Position numbers and translations under genes: made by a program. DNA of 59,924 nucleotides, from IMG/VR virus record IMGVR_UViG_3300035682_000040, positions 1 to 59,924 of that record; one strand, given 5' to 3'. The stretch's first letter is position 1. Each line of letters begins with the position of its first letter. Shown piece after piece: positions 9,301 to 18,865 of this stretch. Under the pieces are notes generated by a model. It had not been told where the DNA came from and did no database searches. It saw only the letters and a list, made by a program, of their open reading frames with translations. The DNA is from a virus.

Positions 9301-9987
9301 AGAATGAGTCAATTTGCTATTCAAGCTGCTCGTAATATGCAATCAGGTTTTGCTCAATTTCTTTATGATCCATTTAAAAATGGACTTAAAGGTATGCTTA
9401 GTGGTTTTATAGATATGTTGCGTAAAATGGCTGCTGAAGCTGCTGCTGCCCAAATTTTTGATAGAATGTTAGGTGTTAAAAATTCCGCTGGTGTGTCAAG
9501 CGGAGGTTGGCTTGGTACATTAGCTAGCGGTATAATGGGAGCTTTTGGTAGTGCAAATATGGGTGGTCAAAGCATTTACTCATCTACTACTGGTTTGGGA
9601 ACCGCTGGACCAAACTATGGGTATGCTGATGGTGGTGTAGTATCAGGTAAAGGCATTTCAGCCTACTCAGGAAGTGTGGTTAGCTCACCTACAGTATTTC
9701 CATTTGCAAACGGTACTGGTTTAATGGGTGAAGCTGGTCCAGAAGCTATTTTACCATTAAAAAGAACGCCTTCCGGTTCTTTAGGTGTTCAAACATCTGG
9801 TAATAAAAGTAGCGGTGATACTATAAACAATGTTACTATTAATGTACAAGCTGCTAAGGAAGAAAGTGCTTCAGATATTGGTCAAAAAACTGCTGAAGCA
9901 TTTATGAGGACTATAGCAAAACAAGAAATTACAAATGCTAACCGTCCTGGAAATCAGTTAAATAGAACTACTACTTTTGGAGCTTAG
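6388..9987 (+). CDS. Tail tape measure protein
   Basis: A 1199-residue, mostly helical protein that sets tail length; at ~0.15 nm per residue this predicts a tail of roughly 180 nm. Long coiled-coil regions are visible at ~1-230 and ~500-1000, with a hydrophobic segment around 240-262 (MMRTASIVAAMASYRII). The tape-measure family core with FDIKGLTETFVMLKNYG lies near 300-320, and the C-terminal motif GLMGEAGPEAILPLKR, common in lambda H-type tape measures, near 1110. It follows G/GT directly and precedes M. Confidence 0.95.
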   Translation: MSDQTLASLGIKFATEGVDTSLSDMKRLLTGAENTYNGIAESRLLLSQKTIAQLALEKEGVTRDLAIKAEQATKEIEIETQKQAKLRALSGYGFSGSSNTSSMIDDSTARAAKQKELSDTRKDREKLNSDHILAIAENESRMRISIAHETALRMNATMDQYYANQASLAEMAAKRSNEISDQQLFHEKSNNTAYRNNRISMYTQMFNEIEAKEKASAEETKKRATETHGHLDRLMMRTASIVAAMASYRIISAFIEVPAEILKTNIEMEKLRVLLEGVTGSVQNARLEFNRLLALDIKTPFDIKGLTETFVMLKNYGLEPTDMVMKSLTDSVAKLGGSTEQLIGIGRQLGQAWAKDKLQQIDMRPMIENGLPVISLLASALKTSTSEILAMSKAGTIGRQEMLLLFAEMQKDAPNAAARNMDTLRGSLSNVTTAWTQFQDAILEDKSEGVLKRIFESWSSMLFKWRDDISGIVNQTNAMAENLMKLESVRSQMPIAQKNPIAAELMSLSGLGYTYAELVEKERELLFTQDKILTAMEKESLAAYKLKDTSESKLELDKKALELSEKQEKALIRQLEFEGKINQSKMELANALIDAQIKDEQRLNTTKVAGYELERKQNDEALSRNEISAKRRYDVEIDLIQKLKAAELQKLNEIESLEKQKIATKVLDVDKAWLAILEIEDKSGKKGTVNTASMAMGPGQAMPRTLAGINEKGEDVGVGFGVARFKPAVDENLMGMLGDYNKIKDFATRHDAELKEWSERYWKALVLNYGSVEEALKHYGDGTVKYSKDVMAAYSMITGATKDQIKLDSDAKDTLDDRAKAVAKYAAMEQDARNKLIKSSYEYQKMLEEESLKTIQITGTSKQYRDANLAYQEKYNVELQKAIAIQDKVGEAIIRTRMAAENKKPIFDLQKENDLIIKNEDAQSKFNDQLSKARNLLDDGVINETEFNKEMGRLAQSYNENFVDPVETYTKRMSQFAIQAARNMQSGFAQFLYDPFKNGLKGMLSGFIDMLRKMAAEAAAAQIFDRMLGVKNSAGVSSGGWLGTLASGIMGAFGSANMGGQSIYSSTTGLGTAGPNYGYADGGVVSGKGISAYSGSVVSSPTVFPFANGTGLMGEAGPEAILPLKRTPSGSLGVQTSGNKSSGDTINNVTINVQAAKEESASDIGQKTAEAFMRTIAKQEITNANRPGNQLNRTTTFGA

Positions 9988-9989
9988 TA

Positions 9990-10337
9990 ATGCCACAAGC
10001 AATGCCTTTAACCACAAAAATCTCTGAAAATAGTACTAAAAGTTCAGCTTATAAAACTTTAATATCTAGATTTGGAGATGGTTATGCTCAAAGAGCTCCT
10101 GATGGTACTAATAGTAAAATTGATATTTGGGATTTAAAATGGTCGCCATTAAACCTAACAGACCGAAATATTGTGGTTGCCGTATTTGATGCAGTAGGTG
10201 GTTGGGATTATATAACATGGACACCTCCTGGAGAGTCAGTTTCTAAGAAATTTATAATGACTTCAGGTTATAGTGAAAGTTATGTATCAACTTATTATAA
10301 TATTAGTGTAAAACTAGAACAAGTTTTTAATGTATAA
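9990..10337 (+). CDS. Minor tail protein M-like
   Basis: A 115-residue protein close in length to lambda gpM (109). It has the family pattern SRFGDGYAQRAPDGTN near residues 26-41 and a WDYITWTPP core near 71-79. It would sit at the tail tip between tape measure and L. Order M-L-K-I-J is fully conserved here. Confidence 0.9.
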   Translation: MPQAMPLTTKISENSTKSSAYKTLISRFGDGYAQRAPDGTNSKIDIWDLKWSPLNLTDRNIVVAVFDAVGGWDYITWTPPGESVSKKFIMTSGYSESYVSTYYNISVKLEQVFNV

Positions 10338-10348
10338 TTGGAATAATC

Positions 10349-10879
10349 ATGCCAGATAGTATTGATTTAGAAGTCTTAAAAGCAAATGTATCAGCTTATA
10401 TTGAATTATTTGAAATGGATTGTACTGCAATTAGCGGTATAGGAATTGTATATTATTTAACCACAAATAAAACTGCTGTTAGTTTTGGCAATATTACTTA
10501 TAACCCTTTTCCAATGAGTATAGAGGGGGTTCAAAGTAGTGCTGATGGTGCTCCAGCAAGACCAACAATTCAAATGTCTAATATTGCTTCTAATGTAGGG
10601 GCATTAATGAAATTTATAGGTTCATTAGCTTTTTTACATGAGGATTTAATTGGTGTTAAAGTTACTTATATTAGAACTTTTGCTAGTTATTTAAATAGTG
10701 CTGCTAGAATATCTGCACCGCCTTTAAAATATACTATAGCAAAAAAGTTAGAACATAATAAAATAGCATTAAAATTTGAACTTAGAAGTCCATTGGATAA
10801 AGAACGAGCATATTTACCTAAACGTCAAATGCTTAAAAGGGATTTTCCAGGATTAGGTGTTAATAAACGAGTAGGTTAA
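10349..10879 (+). CDS. Minor tail protein L-like, lacking the Fe-S domain
   Basis: A tail-tip protein of the Phage_tail_L family, recognised by AYIELFEMDCTAI (~16-28), PFPMSIEGVQ (~52-61) and SPLDKERAYLPKRQM near the end. It is 176 residues against 232 in lambda gpL. The C-terminal Cys-rich segment that binds a 4Fe-4S cluster in lambda is absent: the protein stops at LKRDFPGLGVNKRVG with no cysteine after residue ~25. The next gene starts immediately, so this is a compact form rather than a frameshift. Confidence 0.88.
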   Translation: MPDSIDLEVLKANVSAYIELFEMDCTAISGIGIVYYLTTNKTAVSFGNITYNPFPMSIEGVQSSADGAPARPTIQMSNIASNVGALMKFIGSLAFLHEDLIGVKVTYIRTFASYLNSAARISAPPLKYTIAKKLEHNKIALKFELRSPLDKERAYLPKRQMLKRDFPGLGVNKRVG

Positions 10880-11599
10880 ATGCAATTATCACAACAACAA
10901 TTTAATGAAGTTTCTACCCATACGTTAAATTGTTATCCCAATGAAATGTGTGGTATATTAGTAGACGATACTTTTATACCTATTCCTAATATTAATAAAG
11001 AACCTGAGAATAATTTTACATTATGCCCAGTTACTTTAGTTAAATATCTTGGTAAAATACAAGCTATAATTCATAGTCATTGTAGGGATTTAAAAGCTCC
11101 TGAAATATTAGATCTTCGTACACCCTCATATAATGATATATTAGGTCAAAAGAAAAGTAAACTTCCTTGGTTAATTGTTAGTTGTGAAGGAATCAATGTA
11201 ACTTATCCCTTACAAATTCCTAGAATAAAAAATAAGGATTATTTAGAAAGACCTTTTATTTGGTTTATTAATGATTGCTATAGTTTGGTACAAGACTATT
11301 ATTTATTTGAACTAGCTATTGATTTACCAGACCATAAAGCTGATGAAGATTTTTGTAATATGAGAAAACTGCATAACCTATTTGATGATTATATTAAAGA
11401 ATATGGTTTTATAGAATTACCTGCTACTGTAGAATTACAAAAAGGTGATTTACTTTTATTAGATAATGCAGGTCACACAAAAAATCATTTAGGTATTTAT
11501 GAAGATGGCTATATACTACATCAAGATATGTTGTCTTTAAAAGAAAAAGTTGAACATTTTATAGGTCGTATTCATAAGGTTTTAAGATATGATAATTAA
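10880..11599 (+). CDS. Tail assembly protein K-like (JAMM + NlpC/P60)
   Basis: A two-domain tail-tip hydrolase of 239 residues. The N-terminal JAMM/MPN domain keeps Glu22, the HSH motif (65-67) and Ser83/Asp86, so it could bind zinc. The C-terminal NlpC/P60 domain keeps the catalytic cysteine in NDCYSLVQDYY (Cys133) and His203 in NHLGIYE, with His214 as third residue. Lambda K-type proteins help tail assembly and probably cut peptidoglycan cross-links during entry. It overlaps the I gene by 11 nt. Confidence 0.92.
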   Translation: MQLSQQQFNEVSTHTLNCYPNEMCGILVDDTFIPIPNINKEPENNFTLCPVTLVKYLGKIQAIIHSHCRDLKAPEILDLRTPSYNDILGQKKSKLPWLIVSCEGINVTYPLQIPRIKNKDYLERPFIWFINDCYSLVQDYYLFELAIDLPDHKADEDFCNMRKLHNLFDDYIKEYGFIELPATVELQKGDLLLLDNAGHTKNHLGIYEDGYILHQDMLSLKEKVEHFIGRIHKVLRYDN

Positions 11600-12191
11600 A
11601 GTATATGAAGATTTAGAGAACTTTGATGAATTTGATTTTAATGTTGATAATATGAGGGATATATTATCAGGTATTAAAATGAATAAAGGAGTAGAATATT
11701 CTGATAATATTTTATATCAAAATTGCCAATATATTTTAACTTCTAATAACCCTGAAGTTACGCCTATTAGTTTAAATGAGGAAACCTTTTTATCTGAAGT
11801 ATGTGGTTATGATAACCTATATATAATTCCTGAGACTTCAGGTGGTGTCCCTGCGCCACTTGTTGCTGTAATAATGGCTTACGGTGCTTCCATTGCTGCT
11901 ACCGTAGGGCTTAGTGTTAGTGCAGGTGTTACATTAGGTACAGCAATGGTATTTGCTGCTCAGGTTATAATATCAGTAGGAGTATCAATGGCTTTAAATG
12001 GTATCATGCAACTTATATCACCAACTACTTCATTTTCATCTGATCCTGCTCAAGCTCAACAAATGCAAAGTTCCTTATTTAATGGAGCTCCTATAATCAG
12101 GGAACAAGGTGGTAGTGTACCTTTATGGTATGGCTCAAGTTATATCGGTGGAGTTTTAATTAGTTCAAGTATTTCTACTGCAGAAGGTTAA
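11589..12191 (+). CDS. Tail assembly protein I-like
   Basis: A 200-residue member of the lambda tail I family. An N-terminal ubiquitin-like part (~1-80) is followed by a long hydrophobic stretch (~88-140, AYGASIAATVGLSVSAG) and a C-terminal tail containing GGSVPLWYGSSYIGG. It acts with K and J in tail-tip initiation. It begins inside the 3' end of the K gene. Confidence 0.9.
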   Translation: MIIKVYEDLENFDEFDFNVDNMRDILSGIKMNKGVEYSDNILYQNCQYILTSNNPEVTPISLNEETFLSEVCGYDNLYIIPETSGGVPAPLVAVIMAYGASIAATVGLSVSAGVTLGTAMVFAAQVIISVGVSMALNGIMQLISPTTSFSSDPAQAQQMQSSLFNGAPIIREQGGSVPLWYGSSYIGGVLISSSISTAEG

Positions 12192-12194
12192 TAA

Positions 12195-15100
12195 ATGGAA
12201 GAAAATGAGTTAATATCAGGTTCTGGTGGTAAAGGTGGTAAAGGCGGACATGTACCTGTAGAATCCAATGATACTTTAAAAAGTAAACAAGCTATTAAAT
12301 TACTTTTTGCTGTAGCGGAAGGTGAAATAACATCTATTGATGATATTCTTCTTGATAAAGTATCCATATCAAGTTATAAAGCTTCCTATGCTTGGAAAAG
12401 TGGTTTATCAAATCAAACTGTTATTCCTGGATTTATTGATACAGAATCACCGTTACCTACATTTACTTCTGTTGCACTTGTTAAAGCTACTCTTTTTACT
12501 TATAACATTGATTCATTAGTTGATGCAGTTAGACTAACTTTAGGTTTAGATAGTTTAAGGCAAATACAAGAAAATGGTGATATGACGGGATTTACTGTAT
12601 CTATTGAAATTTATACTAAAGCTACTACAGTTGCAGGTCTAGTTTTATATAAAACCAGTACTAAAAAAGGTAAAGCTTCCAACCCTTATAGTTGGGATGT
12701 TATAGTTGATAGACCCACTAATTATGTTCCTGGAACTAATTGGTCAGTTGTTGTTAATAGACTTAGTGACGATGATACCAGTGTAAAAAGGAATTCTGTT
12801 ACTCGTTTAATTGCTATAACACAAATATATCATAAACAATTAACCTATCCTGGAACTGCTTTAGTTGCAATTAGTTTAGAGGATGCTAATGAATTTGGAG
12901 GTCGAGTACCTCAAATTCTTATAAAAGGTAAGGGACGAAAAGTATTAGTTCCTTCTAATTATAATCCTGTTACTAGAGTTTATACTGGTACTTGGAATTT
13001 ATCCATGAATTCTGTAAAGCAATTTAGTGATAATATAGCTTGGGTTTTGTATGATGTATTGCATGACCCTACTTGTTTAGATATAAATTCTGCTGATATT
13101 GATAAAACTTCATTTTATTTACTTAGCCAATATGCTGATACCTTAATACCTGATGGTTATGGCGTTAATATACCTCGTTATTCTATTGGTAATCAATTTT
13201 TTTCTAGAGATAATGTACCTACGTTTATTCAAAATTTGTTATCAATTTGTAATGGAATGCTTACTGAAAATGAATTTGGACAGATTAAAGTTATTTTTGA
13301 CCAACCTAATTTATCAGCAAGTAGATTAGTAACCAATGCTAATGTAGTAGCAGGTTTATTTAATTATAGTTCCAATGATTTAGAAAATAGGTATTCTCTT
13401 GTAAATGTTACTTATAATAATTATTTAAGCTATAACGAAACCGATACTGCAACTTGGTCAGATAATGCTTTAATAACTCGGTATGGTTTACAAACTTCTG
13501 ATATTGTACTTCCTGGATGTATTTATGAAGCTCAAGCTATAAGAAAAGCTCGTTGGGCTGTTTACACTAATGCTATAACCACGAAACTTCTTACATTTAA
13601 TGTAATGTTTGAGGGTTTATCATTCAGAAACGGTTCCATTATTAAAGTAATGGATAGTGATAATGCTGGTGTTAATCAGCATGGTATTATTAAAGGTACA
13701 AGTGTTTTAACAGGTAATACTACTATTGTTATGGATAGAAGTATTACCCTTGCTGCTCAAACCTATACTGTTACTTTTTATGGAATTGATGGGGTTACTT
13801 TATACAATAAAACTTTACTACAAACCAATTCTACAGTATCCAGCATTAGTTTTGTGGGTACTGAAGTTCCTTTATTAGGTAGTACTTTTATACTTTCAGG
13901 TACAGTTACTCCTCAATTATTTAGAGTTGTTGGTAATGCTAAAAATAGTGATGATAGTTATACTATATCCTGTTTAGTTTACGATACTGACAAATTTACA
14001 TATATAGATCAAGGTATTACTTTAGGTGGTGGTACTGGCGATTTTATAAATATTGATGGTTTTTATGCACCTGCGGTTTTTAATTTAGCAGTTAGTCCTA
14101 TATCTTCATCAAACGGAGTTAATAATAATATTCAACTTGATGTTCATTGGGATTGGGATTTATTACATGCTCAAAAATATAAAGCTACTTTTCAAGCTAC
14201 ATGGATAAGGGATAATACCGATATAAAAGAAGTAAAGGAGATTACTGGTAATAGTTTTGATATAAATGGTGCTGTTCCAGGAACTTATGATATTACAGTG
14301 TGGGCAATTAATCCTTTTTCAGGTATTAAATCAACTCCTGCTACTTTAAGTTATTCCTATAGAACTACTGCTGGTAATTCAACTTTATTACCTCCTGTTA
14401 ATGCTAGGGTATCCGGTACAGTTGGTTTAATTTATAACACTCCTGCCTTATCATTGTTATTTGACTATAATACCCTTAATGATAATGTTTCGGATAGTTT
14501 ATTGGACTATGTTGTTGAACTTTGGACCTTAACTGGTACAACTAAAGTTGGAACTTATGTGGTTAAGCCGAACTTATTATTTGGTAGTACTTTTAATTTT
14601 CCATTTTTAGAAAATTTAGCTATATTTGGTGCATCAACTAGAAGTTATATTATTAAACTGTATAGTAGAGATTTAACTGGTTTTGTTTCAACTGCTTATG
14701 CAGTTACCGTTAATAATACTGTTCCTGTTCTTCAATCATTTACAATACTTTCAGGTGTTTCATCTGTTTATATTAAAGTTACTACAACTCCTTATGAAAT
14801 AGATACTGCTGGCTATGAAGTACATAGAAGTTTAACTACAGGTTTTACTCCTGGAGTAGGTACATTAGTTTATGATGGTCTTGATACTTATATAACCCTT
14901 AATGTTCCTGACACTCAAACTTATTACTATAGGATTGCTGCTTATGATGACTTTGATAAAGTTGGTCTAACTTATTCAAGCCAACAATCAAATACTGCAT
15001 TAACTACAGAGGCTATTACTTGGTCTAAGACAGGTTTAGTTTTTTCAGTAGGTACTACAAATCAATTAACTTGGACGGCAGGTACTATAATTAAGTCTGG

Positions 15101-18047
15101 AACTACTACTTATAGTGGTGTTGTGGCTGGGAATGCTACTTGGACAACTGGAACCCTTTATGCTTATTTTAATCCAGGACTTTCAGCTACGATAATTCAA
15201 ACTACAACTTCATTAAGTGTGGCAGTAGGAATAGGTTGTTTTCCTATAGCCACATATACGGGTGGTGCAGTTACTAATATTAAAGGTGGTACTGGTGATG
15301 CCTTTATCTCAGGCAGTCAAATTATTGCTGGTACAGTTGGTGCAAGCCAAATAATTGCTGGTTCTATTGTGGCTAGTTTGCTTGATGTAAATAATGCAGT
15401 TATAACTGGTGAAGCACAGATAGCAAGTGCTGTTATTACTAATGCTGCTATTAAAGATCATATTCAAAGTAGTAACTATAACCCTACTGCTCATACAGGT
15501 TGGAAACTAGATAAAGTAGCTAATATGATTACTACTTATGGAGGTTTACAAATACTTGATAGTACTGGAGCTACGATACTATCGTCTGGTACTTCTCCAA
15601 CTTGGAACTGGGATAATATTATTGGTCCTGGTATACCTGCCGATAACGCAACAAGAAATGTATTTAAAGGTAATTGGTCATCTGCCACAGTCTCATATGT
15701 AGTCGGAGATATTGTCTTAGATACTCTTGGTTATGGCTGGTCTTGTATTTTAGCCCATACATCAAGTGCTTCTATTTTAACACCTGTGTACCCAATAACC
15801 GCCAACACCTACTGGACGCTATATGTTGTTAAAGGTACAGATGGCGCTGAGGCTTCTAACTATGCCTTAAGTTTATCCTCTTCTGTAATAAGCAAAAGTG
15901 TTTTAAATGTATTAACGCCCACAAGCAGTACAGCGAAAATTTATAAAACCACTGGAACAGCTTCACCTGTTCTTTATGCTGGTAGATTTATAATAGCCAC
16001 CTCGTCAGATGGTACGACCTATACCGATGTTTATACCTCTTCCGCTGATGAAAGTTCTAAAGCTTATATAATACCTGTAACAGCTAAAACTATAAGAGTG
16101 AGAGCTTATTTAGCTGGTGGTGTTACTACATTACTTGATGAAGAAGTTATAACTATTGTTACTGATGGCTCTAGTGGTATTGACTCTGTCAATAATATCG
16201 TTGCTGTGTTATCTAATGAAAACCAAAGTATTCCTGCCGATAATGCGGGTGTTACTGGTGTTTTCAGTGCGGTATCCACTATGTCTGTTTATAACGGTGC
16301 TGTGGATGACTCAGCGAACTGGACTTATGCTAAGGTTGATAGTAATACTACTTCCACTATCACGGGTGCAGTTGCTACTGTTACTGCCTTATCTGCGGAT
16401 AGCGGTACTGTAACTATAACTGCAACACGGTCTGCCGCTGCTCAGGTTAATATATTATCAGGCAGTGAAACTTTTGACGCTACTCAAGCTTGGTATGACC
16501 CCGCATCTTTAGGCTGGACTGCTTCTTATGCTTCTACATTATCCAACATACCTGCACCTAATGGAGCATTAACCGCTAGAAGGATAGTGACCGGAGCAGG
16601 TTTAGTACTATTCTATAGAAAAGGGAATATAACATTCCCCGCTGGTCAATATTCAGTCAGCACTTATGTATATGTACCCACTCAAGCTGGAATTAATAAT
16701 TGGAATGTTGGTAATGATTTTGCCGATGCTGAGGCTGCTGGTGGAACTGTTTATACTGTGTTTGATAAGTGGGTTAGGTTTGAAAATACACTAACAACTA
16801 CCTTATCAAGAGGTTTCCTTGATTGGAATATCAATATGAATGGGACTGGCTTGCCTGCTGGTGCTGTTTTCCATGTATGGGGTGCAATGTGCAAAACAGG
16901 AGCTGCTTCAGGCAAATATATTCCTTATCTTGCTCCAGTATCTAAAGTGTTTACTCTTGCTAAAGCTAAAGCTGGAACTAATGGAGCAACTGGTTTAACA
17001 GGTTCAGCGGGAACTAATGGTACTAATGGTACTAATGGCGCCACTCTTTATACTTGGCTTAAGTATGCAGACACCACTACAACAGGTATGTCTGATTTAC
17101 CTGCTGGCAAAACCTATATGGGTATTGCTTATAATAAAACTGTTGCCACCGAGTCAACCATCTACACAGATTATGATTGGAGCTTAATCAAAGGCACTGA
17201 TGGTATTAATGGTCTAGCTGGAACAAATACTTATACTTGGGTTAAGTATGGTACTTCTGCCGCTGGAGCTGGTTTAAACGACAGCCCTACAGGAATGACT
17301 TATATAGGACTCGCGTTTAATAAAACCACTGCAACTGAATCAGGTACTCCAGGAGATTATACTTGGTCTTTAATACAAGGGGCGGCGGGTACTAATGGAA
17401 CTAATGGAACTAATGGGGCAACTGGAGCAACTGGGGCAACAGGTCCCGCTGGTACGACCGACTGGGCAGGTTTGGTTAATAAACCCACTTTTGGTAATTT
17501 TGCTTATTTAAGTTCGATTGATAGTGCCAATATCTCGACTTATATTGCTGCAGCTGCCATAGGTACTGCTTATATAGCCAATGCAGCCATTACCAATGCT
17601 CAAATAGCTAATCTTTCAGTTAGTACAGGTAAAATAGCTAATCTTGCCGTTGATAGTCTGCAAATTGCTGGTAATGCGGTCACTGTGCCTTTATCAGCAT
17701 ATACCGCTGCGAGTATAGTAACATCTAGTTTAGGGTTAGTGGTTCAAACTTTAACAACTGGTATTATTAGTACTACAATAGCGTCTAACCTTTGTATTAA
17801 TTTTGGACTTTGTGGTCGTGGAACTCCCGGAGGGACGTGGGGACAAGTTGCTACCCTAAAAGCAGGAACAACCGCAGTCTATAGCGCAACATGGATTCAT
17901 GAAAATGCGGACGACCAAGCTGCAAGTGGTTGTATTAATTATACTTTACCTGCAAATACCTCAGTACAGTTTACTTTAGTATGGACAAGTCCTTCTAGTA
18001 TACCTGTGTCAAATAGATTTATTAACATAATGACAACTAAACGATAA
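12195..18047 (+). CDS. Tip attachment protein J / central tail fibre
   Basis: A 1950-residue host-specificity protein, much longer than lambda J (1132). The N-terminus has the hallmark GSGGKGGKGGHVPVESNDTL, followed by the conserved J core to ~630. Residues ~640-940 look like two or more fibronectin type III domains. After ~1130 the protein becomes a fibre: DIVLDTLGYGWSCILAH-type carbohydrate-binding-like modules, a Gly-X-Y stretch at ~1590-1617, two similar ~65-residue modules (KYADTTTTG... and KYGTSAAGA...), another Gly-X-Y stretch at ~1728-1755 and a compact C-terminal domain. Base composition visibly changes after about 15.6 kb, which suggests the distal part was acquired by recombination. 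Confidence 0.92.
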   Translation: MEENELISGSGGKGGKGGHVPVESNDTLKSKQAIKLLFAVAEGEITSIDDILLDKVSISSYKASYAWKSGLSNQTVIPGFIDTESPLPTFTSVALVKATLFTYNIDSLVDAVRLTLGLDSLRQIQENGDMTGFTVSIEIYTKATTVAGLVLYKTSTKKGKASNPYSWDVIVDRPTNYVPGTNWSVVVNRLSDDDTSVKRNSVTRLIAITQIYHKQLTYPGTALVAISLEDANEFGGRVPQILIKGKGRKVLVPSNYNPVTRVYTGTWNLSMNSVKQFSDNIAWVLYDVLHDPTCLDINSADIDKTSFYLLSQYADTLIPDGYGVNIPRYSIGNQFFSRDNVPTFIQNLLSICNGMLTENEFGQIKVIFDQPNLSASRLVTNANVVAGLFNYSSNDLENRYSLVNVTYNNYLSYNETDTATWSDNALITRYGLQTSDIVLPGCIYEAQAIRKARWAVYTNAITTKLLTFNVMFEGLSFRNGSIIKVMDSDNAGVNQHGIIKGTSVLTGNTTIVMDRSITLAAQTYTVTFYGIDGVTLYNKTLLQTNSTVSSISFVGTEVPLLGSTFILSGTVTPQLFRVVGNAKNSDDSYTISCLVYDTDKFTYIDQGITLGGGTGDFINIDGFYAPAVFNLAVSPISSSNGVNNNIQLDVHWDWDLLHAQKYKATFQATWIRDNTDIKEVKEITGNSFDINGAVPGTYDITVWAINPFSGIKSTPATLSYSYRTTAGNSTLLPPVNARVSGTVGLIYNTPALSLLFDYNTLNDNVSDSLLDYVVELWTLTGTTKVGTYVVKPNLLFGSTFNFPFLENLAIFGASTRSYIIKLYSRDLTGFVSTAYAVTVNNTVPVLQSFTILSGVSSVYIKVTTTPYEIDTAGYEVHRSLTTGFTPGVGTLVYDGLDTYITLNVPDTQTYYYRIAAYDDFDKVGLTYSSQQSNTALTTEAITWSKTGLVFSVGTTNQLTWTAGTIIKSGTTTYSGVVAGNATWTTGTLYAYFNPGLSATIIQTTTSLSVAVGIGCFPIATYTGGAVTNIKGGTGDAFISGSQIIAGTVGASQIIAGSIVASLLDVNNAVITGEAQIASAVITNAAIKDHIQSSNYNPTAHTGWKLDKVANMITTYGGLQILDSTGATILSSGTSPTWNWDNIIGPGIPADNATRNVFKGNWSSATVSYVVGDIVLDTLGYGWSCILAHTSSASILTPVYPITANTYWTLYVVKGTDGAEASNYALSLSSSVISKSVLNVLTPTSSTAKIYKTTGTASPVLYAGRFIIATSSDGTTYTDVYTSSADESSKAYIIPVTAKTIRVRAYLAGGVTTLLDEEVITIVTDGSSGIDSVNNIVAVLSNENQSIPADNAGVTGVFSAVSTMSVYNGAVDDSANWTYAKVDSNTTSTITGAVATVTALSADSGTVTITATRSAAAQVNILSGSETFDATQAWYDPASLGWTASYASTLSNIPAPNGALTARRIVTGAGLVLFYRKGNITFPAGQYSVSTYVYVPTQAGINNWNVGNDFADAEAAGGTVYTVFDKWVRFENTLTTTLSRGFLDWNINMNGTGLPAGAVFHVWGAMCKTGAASGKYIPYLAPVSKVFTLAKAKAGTNGATGLTGSAGTNGTNGTNGATLYTWLKYADTTTTGMSDLPAGKTYMGIAYNKTVATESTIYTDYDWSLIKGTDGINGLAGTNTYTWVKYGTSAAGAGLNDSPTGMTYIGLAFNKTTATESGTPGDYTWSLIQGAAGTNGTNGTNGATGATGATGPAGTTDWAGLVNKPTFGNFAYLSSIDSANISTYIAAAAIGTAYIANAAITNAQIANLSVSTGKIANLAVDSLQIAGNAVTVPLSAYTAASIVTSSLGLVVQTLTTGIISTTIASNLCINFGLCGRGTPGGTWGQVATLKAGTTAVYSATWIHENADDQAASGCINYTLPANTSVQFTLVWTSPSSIPVSNRFINIMTTKR

Positions 18048-18050
18048 TAT

Positions 18051-18455
18051 ATGATAGCTATAATATATAAAATAAATACAGGTGAAATTTTAAGAACTAT
18101 TAATATGCCTGATGATTTTATACCTTATCAGGTTGGTGAGGGTGAAGCATTTCTTGAAACTCAAGTAACGATTAATGATGGTATTCATTATGTTGATAAT
18201 GATGTTGTATTGGAGAAAGTGATTCAACCAATACTACTGAACAAAACAACTATTAATGCAGATGGAATAGATAAGTTAATATTTTCTAACGTACCACTTG
18301 GTTCTATTAAAATAGATAACCTGCAAACAAAAGAAACCATATCAGGAACTATAGAGGGTACTGATACATTCTCAACTACTATTTCTGGTACTTATAAAAT
18401 CAAAATAATATCATTCCCCTATCTTGATTTTGAAACCACCATAGAGGCTACCTAA
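18051..18455 (+). CDS. Hypothetical tail-adjacent protein
   Basis: A 134-residue protein starting 3 nt after the J stop. N-terminal half MIAIIYKINTGEILRTINMP resembles small proteins found after fibre genes in other phages; the C-terminal half has an Ig-like or beta-sandwich look (GSIKIDNLQTKETISGTIEG). Probably virion-associated by position. Its TAA overlaps the start of the next gene. Confidence 0.7.
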   Translation: MIAIIYKINTGEILRTINMPDDFIPYQVGEGEAFLETQVTINDGIHYVDNDVVLEKVIQPILLNKTTINADGIDKLIFSNVPLGSIKIDNLQTKETISGTIEGTDTFSTTISGTYKIKIISFPYLDFETTIEAT

Positions 18456-18736
18456 TGGCATTTATCATAACTAAACCTTTAGCAGACCAAAAGCAAGAGT
18501 TTACACTTAAAGTTAATTCTGATGCTTATGATAAAATAACTTTACTTTATCCTATTTATCTTCAACTTAATATTGAACGTGAATCCGATGAAACTGCTAA
18601 AACTACTATGCACACCTATATAGATGCAATTAGAGGGTATGCTAATGTGGCTAAAGCAAGTATAACCGCTGCTACTTCAATTTCGGATATTCGTTCCGCT
18701 TATTCAACTTTCACTACAGATTTAGCCACAATTTAA
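18455..18736 (+). CDS. Hypothetical tail-adjacent protein
   Basis: A 93-residue helical protein, coupled to the gene above by TAATG. It contains ESDETAKTTMHTYIDAIRGYA and ends with SDIRSAYSTFTTDLATI. No family recognised. Last gene of the tail block before the terminator region. Confidence 0.7.
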   Translation: MAFIITKPLADQKQEFTLKVNSDAYDKITLLYPIYLQLNIERESDETAKTTMHTYIDAIRGYANVAKASITAATSISDIRSAYSTFTTDLATI

Positions 18737-18792
18737 TTTCAAATTCTTTTACCATCACCTTGTAATCCCAAATTATCAACTATACTTCTAAT

Positions 18793-18826
18793 GATACCCT
18801 TAAAAAAGGTATCGAGGAGTGTCCTC
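18793..18826 (+). promoter_or_regulatory. Two adjacent hairpins upstream of small ORF
   Basis: GATACC (18793-18798) pairs with GGTATC (18808-18813), directly followed by GAGGA (18814-18818) pairing with TCCTC (18822-18826). They lie between the last tail gene and a 41-residue ORF with a strong ribosome binding site. No U tract follows, so they may stabilise or process mRNA rather than terminate it. Confidence 0.4.
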
Positions 18827-18865
18827 AAATGTACTAGCATTTCTAGTTAAATGTAGGAGAAAACT

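Noticed and set aside
14310-15500. Possible interruption or pseudogene in J because of the composition change
   Set aside because: The 1950-codon frame is uninterrupted and the domain order is sensible; the change fits modular exchange.
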